From assembly GCF_004011505.1 (NCBI RefSeq), contig NZ_SAUN01000001.1, forward strand, positions 6,103,501-6,167,500: 64,000 nucleotides of DNA. The letters are read 5' to 3'. The notes below the pieces were generated by a model. The model was not told where the DNA came from and ran no database searches. It was given only the letters and a program-made list of their open reading frames with translations. This DNA comes from Nonomuraea polychroma (lineage in GTDB: Bacteria > Actinomycetota > Actinomycetes > Streptosporangiales > Streptosporangiaceae). Shown piece by piece: positions 7,500-15,660 of the stretch; position 1 is the stretch's first letter; every line of letters begins with the position of its first letter. A program made the translations under genes and the position numbers.

Positions 7500-9458
7500 A
7501 TGCGCATCTTGGCAGCAGCACTCCTCATCGTCTTATCTCTCTTCGCTCCGGCCCAGGCCGAATCCGCATCAGCCCCGCCCACGAGATGCGGCTTCCACAC
7601 CCTCGGCAGGCTCCCCCTGACGGGTGCCACCACCGCGGGCACCGCACTGGACGCCACCCACCCGCAGGGCCCGCGCGTCTACTCCGTCACCTCCAGCGCC
7701 TCCGGCCCGGCACTGCTCGGGATCAGGGACGCCCGCGACGGCCGTCTGATCGCCGAGCGGCCACTCCCGCTCGCCCTCGGCTCCTGGGCCGTCACCGTCG
7801 CCCCGGACCACTCGGTGTACGTGGGCAGCTACAACGCCACGGCCGGGGCGATGGGCCGCCTCTTCCGCTACACCCCGTCCACCGACCACGTGAGCGAGCT
7901 CGGCATCCCCATCGCGACCGAGACGTTCATCTGGACCGTCGCCGCCGCCCCCGACGGCTCGGCCGTCTACGGGGGCACCTCGCCCACGGGCAAGCTCTTC
8001 CGCTACGACACCGCGACCGGCCGGTACACCGACCTGGGCAGCCCGGTCCCGGGCGACCAGTTCGTCAGGGACCTCGCCGTGGGCGAGGACGGCACCGTGT
8101 ACGCCGGCGTCGGCGCCGTCAGCATGAAGGTCGCGGTGCTCTCCCCCGACGGCACGCTCCAGCGGGTGATCGACCCGCCGATCGAGGGCAGCGGTTACGC
8201 CTACGACGTGGACGTGGCCGGACGCCACCTGCTCGTCCGCTTCGGCACCTCCACGGGAACCAACCCCATGGGCGTGTACGACCTGGACGAACGCAAGTGG
8301 AAGGACGTCGTGCCGGACGTCGACAGCCTCACCGTCGGCGGCGGCAGGCACGGCCAGGACCTCTACCTGTTCCAGAACAGCGAACTCGCCAAGTACGACC
8401 TCGAGACCGGGAAGATCACCAAGCTGGGCTTCACCGAGTACGGCGAAGGCGCCGCTCGCACGCTCGGCTGGCTCGGGCACACGCTCGTCGGCACCAGCTC
8501 CACCGGCCGCATCTGGCACTTCGACCGCAAGACCGGGCAGAGCCGGCTGCTCGACGGCACGCTGACCGGCCAGCCCGTCAGCATCCGCTCACTCGGCGCG
8601 GGCCCCGACGGCCGGATCTACGCGGGCGGCTTCTTCACCGGGGGCCTGGCCGCCTACGATCCCGCCACCGGTGAGTCCGCGTACTGGCCGAACGTCGGCC
8701 AGAGCGAGGGCATCGTCACCCACAAGGGCAAGCTCTACCTCGGCGTCTACCCCGGCGCGCGGATCTACGAGTTCGACGGGACCGCGCCCAGGCTGCTCCT
8801 CGACCTCGGCGGCCAGGAGCAGGACCGGCCCTTCGCGATGATCTCCGCGGGCGACTGGCTGGCGTTCGGCACGGTGCCCAAGTCCGGCACCCATGGCGGC
8901 GCGCTCGGCCTGCTCGATCCCGCCACCGGGCGCACGGTGATCAGACGGGACATCATCCCGGGCCACAGCATCATCGGGCTGGCCTACCGCGACGGGATCG
9001 TCTACGGCGCCACCTCGGCCTTCGGCGGCACCAGCACGCCGCGGGGCGAGGCCGTGGCGTTCGCGTACGACATCGCCACGGACTCGCTCCTCTGGCAGAC
9101 CACTCCCGTGCCCGGCGACCTGGCGCTCGGCTCGATCGCCTTCGACGGCGCCGGGCGGCTGTGGGGGCTGACCCCGGACACCCTGTTCGAGCTGGACCCG
9201 GCCAGCGGACGGACCGTCAGGAGCGTCAAGCACCAGACCTATCCCTGGTCCAGCGCCACGCAGGTCTGGCTGGACACCCACCTCGTCTTCCACAAGGGCT
9301 TCCTGTGGGGCAAGGTGCAGGGGAAGGCGTACCGGATGGATCCGGGGACGATGGCGCTCGCGCTCATCGCCCGCCCGATCTCCAACCTGACCCTCGGTCC
9401 CGACGGCCACCTCTACCTGTCACGCTTCGAGAACTTCTACACCTACCGCGTCTGCTGA
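7500..9458 (+). CDS. Secreted beta-propeller protein, copy 1 of a convergent paralogous pair
   Basis: This 652-residue exported protein has a Sec signal peptide (basic MRI, hydrophobic run, cleavage near AQA-ES at about residue 20). The rest is made of repeated propeller blades with patterns such as APDHSVYVGSY, APDGSAVYGGTSPTGKLFRYD and GPDGRIYAGGF, like YncE/NHL/PQQ-type propellers. No catalytic motif is visible. It aligns along its whole length with the next, convergent gene. The ATG at 7500 is set by GGAGG seven bases upstream and by the signal peptide; the longer upstream frame overlaps the phosphatase gene on the other strand. It overlaps its paralogue by 16 bp at the 3' end. Function unknown; possibly a lyase-like or sensing surface protein. 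Confidence 0.88.
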   Translation: MRILAAALLIVLSLFAPAQAESASAPPTRCGFHTLGRLPLTGATTAGTALDATHPQGPRVYSVTSSASGPALLGIRDARDGRLIAERPLPLALGSWAVTVAPDHSVYVGSYNATAGAMGRLFRYTPSTDHVSELGIPIATETFIWTVAAAPDGSAVYGGTSPTGKLFRYDTATGRYTDLGSPVPGDQFVRDLAVGEDGTVYAGVGAVSMKVAVLSPDGTLQRVIDPPIEGSGYAYDVDVAGRHLLVRFGTSTGTNPMGVYDLDERKWKDVVPDVDSLTVGGGRHGQDLYLFQNSELAKYDLETGKITKLGFTEYGEGAARTLGWLGHTLVGTSSTGRIWHFDRKTGQSRLLDGTLTGQPVSIRSLGAGPDGRIYAGGFFTGGLAAYDPATGESAYWPNVGQSEGIVTHKGKLYLGVYPGARIYEFDGTAPRLLLDLGGQEQDRPFAMISAGDWLAFGTVPKSGTHGGALGLLDPATGRTVIRRDIIPGHSIIGLAYRDGIVYGATSAFGGTSTPRGEAVAFAYDIATDSLLWQTTPVPGDLALGSIAFDGAGRLWGLTPDTLFELDPASGRTVRSVKHQTYPWSSATQVWLDTHLVFHKGFLWGKVQGKAYRMDPGTMALALIARPISNLTLGPDGHLYLSRFENFYTYRVC

Positions 9459-11458
9459 CCGGTCAGCCGGAACAGGCGCGGTCCCTCGGCGAAGTAGACG
9501 TCCCCGGACCCGTGCACCGCGAGCTGGTGCACGGGTCCCTGCCGCAGCACGGTGTGCCGCCCGGTCCGCGGGTCGAGGGAGAAGACGTACTGGCCGGCGT
9601 GCGCGCCGTACAGGACGTGATCGCGCCGGTTGAAGGCGAGCTGCCCGCTCGCGCTCTTGCTGCCCGACAGCGTCACGCGTTCGACCACCTTGCGGGCGGC
9701 CGTGCTGACCGCGAACACCTCGCCACCGGCGATCCCCCACAACCGCCCCCGGTCGTCGAACGCCAGCGCCGGGACGGCGGGCTTGCCCGGGGCGGGGACG
9801 ATCTCCCACAGCAGCCGGTTCTCCTTCACCGACCAGGCGAACAGCTTGGCCTCCGGCTGCGTCGGCGGCGTGGCCGACTGGCCGCTGTAGATGGACGTGC
9901 CGCCGTAGAGCACGCCGTCGTGGTAGGCGAGGGAGACGATGCTCTGGTCCTTCACCACATGGCGCTGCGCGTGCTTGAGCGTCCCGGTCCGCGGATCCCA
10001 CACCGCCAGCACGCCGCCCAGGTGACCGAGGTCGGGCATGGTGCCCGCGGCAAGATAGCGGCCCGCCGACACCAGAGCCCGCGGCCTGATCTGCTGGTCC
10101 GCGGCCAGGTCGAACAGCCGGGCCGGGTTCGCCGCCGGGCCTGGCTCGGGGCTCGGCGAGTACTCGGTGCTGTTCCACGGCAGCGCCGGGTCGTAGGCGT
10201 ACACCCTGGCCTCGGGATAAGCGCCGATGTAGAGCTTGCCGTCGTGGGCGGTCATGTCCTCGCTCTGGGAGAACGTGTGGAACTCCTCCCTCTTGCCCGT
10301 CTCCGGGTCCAGCGCGGCGAAGCCGCCGTTGAGGAAGCCGCCGGCGTACATGCGGCCGTCGGGGCCCTCCGCGAGCGCGGTCACGTCGATGGGCTCGCCC
10401 TTGACCGCCGTCTGCACGAACGACTTGGCGCCGGTCTGCGGGTTGTAGCGGAACATCAGGCCGCGCCACAGCAGTCCGACGACGCTCTTGCCCGGATAGT
10501 CCGGCAGGCCCAGCTCGGCCCAGCCGATGCCGCGCGTGTTGGCCACCCGGCCCGTGATGGGCACGCCTGTCCCCGTCGTGCCCTTGGTGCGGGGGTCGTA
10601 GCGGACCAGCTCACCGCTCTTGACCAGGTAGACCGCGCCGTCGTCGTCCGGGGGCGAGACGTCCAGGCCGTGCGCGACGTCGAGCGTGTCGCTCCACCGG
10701 CCGGCGGCGATGTCCCAGACGTGCAGCGGGCCGGGGCTCGAACCGCCGAAGCGGACGTAGAGGTAGCCGGCCGCGACGTTCACGTCGTAGGCCCACTTGC
10801 CTGCCGGGTCGAGTCCGTCGGGCGTGGGCAGTTGCCTGGTCGCGCCGGAGGCGGCGTCGATCTCGAAAACGGCTGCGGGGGCCTCGGTGCCCGCGTAGAT
10901 CTTCCCGTCGGCGTAGGAGACGCTGCGGACGTAGGCGTGGCTGGGTGAGAGCCTGCCGTAGTCGCGCACGCCGGTCGCCGGGTCGTAGGCGAACAGCCGG
11001 CCGCCCGGCGAGGTGCCGCCGTAGACGGTGGCGCCCTCGCCCGCGGCCACGGTCCAGATGAAGTTCTCCGAGGGCAGGGGCCTGCCGAGGTCCTGGACGC
11101 CGCCCTGGTCCGTCCAGCGGTAGAGGCGGCCGTCGCCGTACGTGCCGACGTAGACGCCGCCGTCCGGAGCGGCGTCCACGGCCCAGGAGCCGGCGGCGCC
11201 CGGCAGGTCGTACCTGCCCACCTCGGCGCCGGTCGCGGGATCGACCGCGTTGAGGTGGGCGGGGGCACCCGAGGAGGCGCCCCACAGCACGGTCCGGCCG
11301 CCGGGTCCCGGAGCCACCACGCCGCCGATCAGCAGCACGTCCTCCAGGGGAACGCCGAGATCCTCCACGCGTGGCGCCGACGCGACCGCTGGGGCGGCGC
11401 CGAGCACGGCGAGGGCGGTCACCATGCCGCACGCCAGTAAGCGTTTCATTAGGGTCAT
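9443..11458 (-). CDS. Secreted beta-propeller protein, copy 2 of a convergent paralogous pair
   Basis: This 671-residue exported protein has a signal peptide (MKRLLACGMVTALAVLG, cleavage near AVASA-PR). Blades match copy 1 one by one, for example ENFIWTVAAGEGATVYGGTSPGGRLFAYD against copy 1 ETFIWTVAAAPDGSAVYGGTS, and GPDGRMYAGGFLNGG against GPDGRIYAGGFFTGG. The ATG at 11458 is supported by a promoter whose -10 ends six bases upstream (leaderless). ATG 11449 is an alternative that gives a neater signal peptide. The pair must come from an inverted duplication followed by strong divergence. Function unknown. Confidence 0.88.
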   Translation of the reverse strand: MTLMKRLLACGMVTALAVLGAAPAVASAPRVEDLGVPLEDVLLIGGVVAPGPGGRTVLWGASSGAPAHLNAVDPATGAEVGRYDLPGAAGSWAVDAAPDGGVYVGTYGDGRLYRWTDQGGVQDLGRPLPSENFIWTVAAGEGATVYGGTSPGGRLFAYDPATGVRDYGRLSPSHAYVRSVSYADGKIYAGTEAPAAVFEIDAASGATRQLPTPDGLDPAGKWAYDVNVAAGYLYVRFGGSSPGPLHVWDIAAGRWSDTLDVAHGLDVSPPDDDGAVYLVKSGELVRYDPRTKGTTGTGVPITGRVANTRGIGWAELGLPDYPGKSVVGLLWRGLMFRYNPQTGAKSFVQTAVKGEPIDVTALAEGPDGRMYAGGFLNGGFAALDPETGKREEFHTFSQSEDMTAHDGKLYIGAYPEARVYAYDPALPWNSTEYSPSPEPGPAANPARLFDLAADQQIRPRALVSAGRYLAAGTMPDLGHLGGVLAVWDPRTGTLKHAQRHVVKDQSIVSLAYHDGVLYGGTSIYSGQSATPPTQPEAKLFAWSVKENRLLWEIVPAPGKPAVPALAFDDRGRLWGIAGGEVFAVSTAARKVVERVTLSGSKSASGQLAFNRRDHVLYGAHAGQYVFSLDPRTGRHTVLRQGPVHQLAVHGSGDVYFAEGPRLFRLTGQQTR

Positions 11459-11464
11459 GACCGA

Positions 11465-11494
11465 AACCTAGGAAGGCGCGTCGTTTCCCGTCAA
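11465..11494 (-). promoter_or_regulatory. Leaderless promoter of the copy 2 propeller gene
   Basis: Read on the minus strand, TTGACG (11489-11494) is followed after 18 bp by TAGGTT (11465-11470), then six bases and the ATG at 11458. Both boxes match the vegetative sigma consensus well, and no Shine-Dalgarno sequence precedes the ATG. Confidence 0.6.
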
Positions 11495-11515
11495 TAGCGG
11501 ATAACGGTAAAGGAA

Positions 11516-12271
11516 CTAATCTCGTGTCGATACTCGTCCTCTGATGAGGTCCTCGACCGTCGCGCGGAGGTCGAGGAAGTCCGGCGTCCGCTTGAGCCCG
11601 ATCTCCCGGCGGTCGGGCAGCGGCACGGGCAACTCGGCCGCCACGCGTCCCGGGTCGGACGTGAGCACGATCACGCGCCTGCCGAGCAGCACGGCCTCCT
11701 CGACGTCGTGCGTCACCATGAGCACCGTCGCGCCGGTGTCGCGCCAGACCTGGTGCAGGAAGAGCTGCATGTCCTCCTTCGTCTGCACGTCGAGGGCGCC
11801 GAACGGCTCGTCGAGCAGCAGGATGGACGGCTCGCAGGCCAGTGCCCGGGCGATCGCCACCCGCTGCCGCTGCCCTCCCGACAGGTGCCTGGGCAACGCG
11901 TGCGCGAGGGTCGACAGTCCGACCTCCGACAGGTACCACTGGACACGCCGCTCGCGCTCGGCGGCGGGCAGGGGCAGCAGCCGCAGGCCGAACCCGACGT
12001 TCTCGGCGACCGTGAGGAACGGGAACAGCGCCCCCGACTGGAACACCAGCCCGCGCTCGGGGCCCGGCCCGCTCACGGGAACGCCGTCGAGCTCCATCGT
12101 GCCGCCGGTGACCGGCTCCAGGCCGGCGATCATGCTGAGCAGCGTGGACTTGCCCGAACCGCTGGCGCCCACGATGCAGACGAAGTCGCCGCGTCCCACC
12201 TCCAGGCCGATGCCGTTGAGGACGCGGTGGCCGGCGTACTCCTTGACGACGTCGCGCAGCACGAGCGTCAC
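11516..12271 (-). CDS. ABC importer ATP-binding protein (nitrate/sulfonate/taurine-type), guanidine operon
   Basis: This 251-residue ATPase drives the importer encoded just upstream. Walker A is GASGSGKST near residue 40, the Q-loop is VFQSGALFPF, the signature is LSGGQRQR and Walker B is ILLLDEPFGALD, followed by the switch histidine in MVTHDVEEA. It belongs to the SsuB/TauB/NrtD group. The GTG start overlaps the permease stop by 4 bp and follows a GGGAGGT box. It is the last gene of the riboswitch-led operon. The frame runs on much further upstream, but that part lies inside the permease gene and is a shadow. Confidence 0.93.
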   Translation of the reverse strand: MTLVLRDVVKEYAGHRVLNGIGLEVGRGDFVCIVGASGSGKSTLLSMIAGLEPVTGGTMELDGVPVSGPGPERGLVFQSGALFPFLTVAENVGFGLRLLPLPAAERERRVQWYLSEVGLSTLAHALPRHLSGGQRQRVAIARALACEPSILLLDEPFGALDVQTKEDMQLFLHQVWRDTGATVLMVTHDVEEAVLLGRRVIVLTSDPGRVAAELPVPLPDRREIGLKRTPDFLDLRATVEDLIRGRVSTRD

Positions 12272-13275
12272 CCCACCCACCTCCCGATCCTGGCCCTGGC
12301 CAGCCTCAGGCCGACGTCGATGGCGAGACCGACGACGCCGATCACGACGAGCACCGCGAAGATGCGGTCGGTCTGCAGGAAACGCTGGGCGCGGACGATC
12401 CGGTAGCCGAGCCCGGACTCGGCGGCGATCAGCTCCGCGACGACCACGAAGTTCCATGCCGCGGCGGCGTTCACGCGCATCGCGTCGAGGACGCCGGGAA
12501 GCGCGTACGGCCACACGACCTTGCGCAGCACCTCGCCTCGCGTCGCCCCCAGAGTGGCGGCGGCCTTGCGCAGTTCCCCGGGGACGGCGCGCACCGCGTC
12601 GGCCGTCATGAGCGTGTTGAAGAACACCACCCCGATGACCAGGATCGCGATCTTGGACGGCTCGCCGAGGCCGAGCCAGATGATCAGCAGCGGGATGAAC
12701 GCCGACGCCGGCAGGTACCGCAGCAGCCCGATCACCGGCTCCAGCAGCGCCAGGGCGACCTGGGACGTGCCCATGGCCATGCCCAGCGGCACCGAGATCA
12801 CCACCGCCAGCCCGAATCCCGCGCTCACCCTGCCCAGGCTGGCGCCGGCGTCCGTCAGGAGTTGCCCACTGGCTGCCATCTCGGCGAACGCCTGCGCGAC
12901 CGCGACCGGCGAGGGCAGGAAGGTGGGGTCGACGACGCCTATGGAGCTGACGGCCCACCAGAGGGCAAGCGGCACGAGCACCGCCACGGCCCGCAGCCCC
13001 CACCGCGTCCGGCCCCGCAACGCCCGGCCGTGCCACCCACGGGCACTCCCCGGCCGCCGGGGCAGCAAGCGGGCGAGCGGTGAGGCGGTCGTGCGCGCCC
13101 CGCCCCGGATGGGGCGCTTGGGGAGCGGCGGCCAGTCGGCGCGGTCTCCTGACCGCCGCTCGCTCGTCGGTGCGGCGGCCACCTCTTGTGAGGGGCCCCC
13201 GCCCGGTGGCACGGACCTCGACCGCGCTGACTCGGCGCTCTGGGCGGATGCCGTACGGGCAGGTGGACCACTCAT
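12268..13275 (-). CDS. ABC importer permease (nitrate/sulfonate/taurine-type), guanidine operon
   Basis: This 335-residue membrane protein begins with an unusually long basic, proline-rich cytoplasmic tail (about residues 1-90). About six membrane helices follow, with the BPD_transp_1 coupling loop near ELRKAAATLGATRGEVLRKV. It would form the homodimeric channel with the ATPase and lipoprotein on either side. It overlaps both neighbours by 4 bp (ATGA and GTGA). The riboswitch at the head of the operon suggests that guanidine or a guanidino compound is the cargo; this is inference. Confidence 0.92.
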   Translation of the reverse strand: MSGPPARTASAQSAESARSRSVPPGGGPSQEVAAAPTSERRSGDRADWPPLPKRPIRGGARTTASPLARLLPRRPGSARGWHGRALRGRTRWGLRAVAVLVPLALWWAVSSIGVVDPTFLPSPVAVAQAFAEMAASGQLLTDAGASLGRVSAGFGLAVVISVPLGMAMGTSQVALALLEPVIGLLRYLPASAFIPLLIIWLGLGEPSKIAILVIGVVFFNTLMTADAVRAVPGELRKAAATLGATRGEVLRKVVWPYALPGVLDAMRVNAAAAWNFVVVAELIAAESGLGYRIVRAQRFLQTDRIFAVLVVIGVVGLAIDVGLRLARARIGRWVG

Positions 13276-14252
13276 GATGACACCCCCTGGACGAAGCGCG
13301 CATCCAGCAGGCCGTCCAGCGGCGGGGACGTGTCAGCGAGGCCCGACTGGATCAGGAAAGCACCGATCTCCTTGGCCTGCTTCTCCAGGCTCCCCGAGCT
13401 GAACGCCTCCAGGTTGTCGGCGAGCGAGAAGATCGTGGTCCCGGCGTCGTAGTCGGCGTAGGCCTGCTCGCTCACCCCTGCCCGCCCGGCCATGATCGTA
13501 CGAGCCTCCGCCTTGTTCGCCCCGATCCAGGTCAGCGTGTCGAACCAGGTCTTCACCAGCCCTTGCACGACCTCCGGCCGGTCGGCCGCGAGAGAGCGCG
13601 ACACCACCAGATGGTCCGGGATGGCCCCGGGAAAGTCCTTGGACGTGGCGATCGCGGTGGCGCCGGGCAGCTCCAGCGCGGTCGTCGTGAAGGGCGCGAA
13701 CACGCCGACCGCGTCCACCTGCCCTGCCTTGAACGCGGCCGCCGCCGCATCCGTCGGCAGCGGTTTGAACGTGATGTCACTCGGCTTCAGCCCAGCCTTG
13801 CGCAGGGCGAGCAGCAGCAGGTAATGATCCACGGTCCCCTGCTCGGCGGCGACCGTCTTGCCCTTGAGCTGCGCCACCGACGTGATGCCCGGCTTGGCGA
13901 TGATCTGGTCGTTGCCGGTGGAGTTGTCGTTCACCAGCACGACCGTCTGCCGGGCACCGCCGGAGACGGACGCGAGCGTGTCGTTGAGCGTCTGGCTGTT
14001 GGCGTCGATGTTGCCGGTGGCGAGGGCGGTGAGGCTGTCGGTGTAGCTGTCGAAGTACTTCAGCTCGACGGTGACCCCGTTCTTGGCGAAGAACCCCTTC
14101 TCCTGGGCGACCTGCCACGGGAACCAGCCGGGCCAGGCGGAGAAACCCAGGGTGACGGCCTTCCCGCCGGAGCCCGTGGGCGCGGCGGACTGGCCGCCGC
14201 CGCAGGCGGCGCAGAGGACGAGCAGGGCGGCGGCCAGGAGCCGGCGGATCAT
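13272..14252 (-). CDS. Substrate-binding lipoprotein of the ABC importer (NMT1/SsuA-like)
   Basis: This 326-residue lipoprotein has a signal peptide ending in a lipobox, LLVLCAAC, with the lipidated cysteine near residue 19. The rest is a periplasmic-binding-fold of the NMT1/SsuA/TauA type (FSAWPGWFPWQVAQEKGFF, then TGNIDANSQTLNDTL). It captures the solute outside the cell and passes it to the permease. The ATG at 14252 overlaps the ureohydrolase stop (ATGA). The many aromatic residues in the first lobe (W, W, F, F, Y) would suit a small planar cation, but the ligand cannot be read from sequence. Confidence 0.92.
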   Translation of the reverse strand: MIRRLLAAALLVLCAACGGGQSAAPTGSGGKAVTLGFSAWPGWFPWQVAQEKGFFAKNGVTVELKYFDSYTDSLTALATGNIDANSQTLNDTLASVSGGARQTVVLVNDNSTGNDQIIAKPGITSVAQLKGKTVAAEQGTVDHYLLLLALRKAGLKPSDITFKPLPTDAAAAAFKAGQVDAVGVFAPFTTTALELPGATAIATSKDFPGAIPDHLVVSRSLAADRPEVVQGLVKTWFDTLTWIGANKAEARTIMAGRAGVSEQAYADYDAGTTIFSLADNLEAFSSGSLEKQAKEIGAFLIQSGLADTSPPLDGLLDARFVQGVSS

Positions 14253-15388
14253 GACGCGGCCTCCTTCTTCTTGGACGGCAGGTGACCGGAGCGGACCAGG
14301 CAGCCGAGCGTGTCGCAGATGACGCGGGTGGCGATCAGCGAGGTGATGTCGGCGTTGTCGTACGGTGGGCTGCACTCGACGACCTCGATCCCGGCCAGCG
14401 GCGCCGCGTCGGCGATGATCTGGATGAACTTGAGCACCTCCCGCGGCAGGAACCCGCCCGGCTCCGGCCACCCGGTGCCCGGCACGAACGCCGCGTCCAG
14501 ACAGTCCACGTCGAACGACAACCACACCGCCTCGGCGCCGCGCCAGGCCACCTCCAGCGCCCTTTCCGCGGCCGCCTCGATGCCCATCTCGACGCAGTCG
14601 GTGACCGTCATGATGGTGGTGCCGCGCTCGCGACCCACCTTCACGCCGGGCCTGGGGGCCTGCCAGCCGCCGATGCCGATCTGGACGAGGTTCTGCGGGG
14701 GCACGTTCGGGATGTCGGTGGCGTGGAACCACGGCGTCGTGTGCATCCGCTCGTCGAGGTCGGTCTCCTGGGTGTCGACGTGCCGGTCGAAGTGGATGAT
14801 CCCGAGATTTCCGGACAGGTGCTCGGCGACGCCGCGTACCGTCGGGTAGCCGATCGAGTGGTCGCCGCCCAGGACGACGGGGAAGGCGCCGCTGGCGTAC
14901 ACGTGGGAGACGGCCTTGGAGATCTGGTCGAAGGTCTTCTCGATGTTGCCGGGGATCGTGAAGATGTCGCCGAGGTCGGCCATCGTGATCGACTCGCGCA
15001 GGTCCACGCCCAGCTCGAAGCTGTACGGGCCGTACAGCGCGGAGATGCGGCGGATGCCCTGCGGGCCGAACCGGGTGCCGGGGCGGTACGTGGTCCCGCC
15101 GTCGAACGGTGCGCCCAGCACGGCCACGTCGTAGTCGCCGCAGGTGCGCACGTCCTCGACGTACGGGGCCTTGAGGAAGGTGTTGATGCCCGCGAAGTGC
15201 GGCAACTCTCCGCGCGAGAAGGTGGGGATGCGCCGGTCCACGATGGAGTCGGCGCCCTGCAGGCCCAGCTCCAGAGCGCGGGCCACCTCGCGGTCCCAGG
15301 CGGTGGTGGGCAGTTCGGCCTCGCGTTCGACGGCGAAGCGCGCCTCGGGTCCGTAGTCGTCGTGGAGTTTGCGGGGGTGCCAGTGCAT
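14249..15388 (-). CDS. gdmH: Ureohydrolase (agmatinase/arginase family), probably guanidine hydrolase
   Basis: This 379-residue metal-dependent hydrolase of the arginase superfamily has metal-ligand motifs GGDHS (174-178), DRHVD (201-205) and SFDVD (291-295), plus PGTGWPEPGG at 304-312. It is longer than a typical agmatinase because of about 80 extra N-terminal residues. The second motif reads D-R-H-V-D where agmatinases usually have D-A-H-x-D. A guanidine-I riboswitch immediately upstream and a linked ABC importer match the known context of the nickel guanidine hydrolases (GdmH) of cyanobacteria, which split guanidine into urea and ammonium. The ATG 15388 follows GGAG at a five-base distance. 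Agmatinase or another guanidino-acid hydrolase remains possible; no nickel chaperone gene is nearby. Confidence 0.82.
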   Translation of the reverse strand: MHWHPRKLHDDYGPEARFAVEREAELPTTAWDREVARALELGLQGADSIVDRRIPTFSRGELPHFAGINTFLKAPYVEDVRTCGDYDVAVLGAPFDGGTTYRPGTRFGPQGIRRISALYGPYSFELGVDLRESITMADLGDIFTIPGNIEKTFDQISKAVSHVYASGAFPVVLGGDHSIGYPTVRGVAEHLSGNLGIIHFDRHVDTQETDLDERMHTTPWFHATDIPNVPPQNLVQIGIGGWQAPRPGVKVGRERGTTIMTVTDCVEMGIEAAAERALEVAWRGAEAVWLSFDVDCLDAAFVPGTGWPEPGGFLPREVLKFIQIIADAAPLAGIEVVECSPPYDNADITSLIATRVICDTLGCLVRSGHLPSKKKEAAS

Positions 15389-15422
15389 TCGAGCTCCGAA
15401 TGATCGTCGCCCGGCCGGAAGG

Positions 15423-15439
15423 CAGCCAGGCGTTGGCTG
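15423..15439 (-). promoter_or_regulatory. Hairpin between riboswitch aptamer and start codon (candidate expression platform)
   Basis: On the minus strand CAGCCA and TGGCTG pair perfectly around a five-base loop. The loop and its edge contain CGCCU, which could instead pair with AGGCG just upstream of the aptamer (15531-15535). The two pairings exclude each other, so this may be the switch. No T-run follows, so control of translation or Rho-type termination is more likely than a simple intrinsic terminator. Confidence 0.4.
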
Positions 15440-15440
15440 A

Positions 15441-15528
15441 CCTCCCGGGCTTTTGTCCCGCCGTGGAGCGGCCGGCACAGGCCGCCTGCACCTCTCGGAC
15501 CAGACCCGCGAACCGGCGGAACCCTAGG
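15441..15528 (-). ncRNA. Guanidine-I riboswitch (ykkC aptamer)
   Basis: Read on the minus strand, all the hallmark conserved segments of the ykkC/guanidine-I aptamer are present in order: CTAGGGTTCCG, then CTGGTCCGAGAGG, then a short GC-rich stem, then ACGGCGGGACAAAAGCCCGGGAG. The aptamer ends 52 bp before the ureohydrolase ATG. Riboswitches of this class turn genes on when guanidine accumulates, so the downstream hydrolase and importer are expected to be guanidine-induced. Confidence 0.93.
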
Positions 15529-15660
15529 TGCGCCTCACGCTCTCGGTGAGTCCCCCTCAGTGCACTCCCGCGGTGTTTCCACGCCGTTAAAACCTTGTTC
15601 CAGTCGGCTTACCGGCTCCCCGGCCGCAGGCCGCTCCCCCGGCAGTCATACGGTGATTCC

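Noticed and set aside
12272..13303. Long open frame extending the ABC ATPase gene upstream by 344 codons
   Set aside because: It lies inside the permease gene in another frame, has an arginine/proline-rich composition, and the ATPase core begins exactly at the GTG after a GGGAGGT box.
14253..15491. Open frame joining the lipoprotein gene to a 413-codon upstream extension
   Set aside because: The extension is a shadow of the ureohydrolase gene; the signal peptide and lipobox start at ATG 14252.
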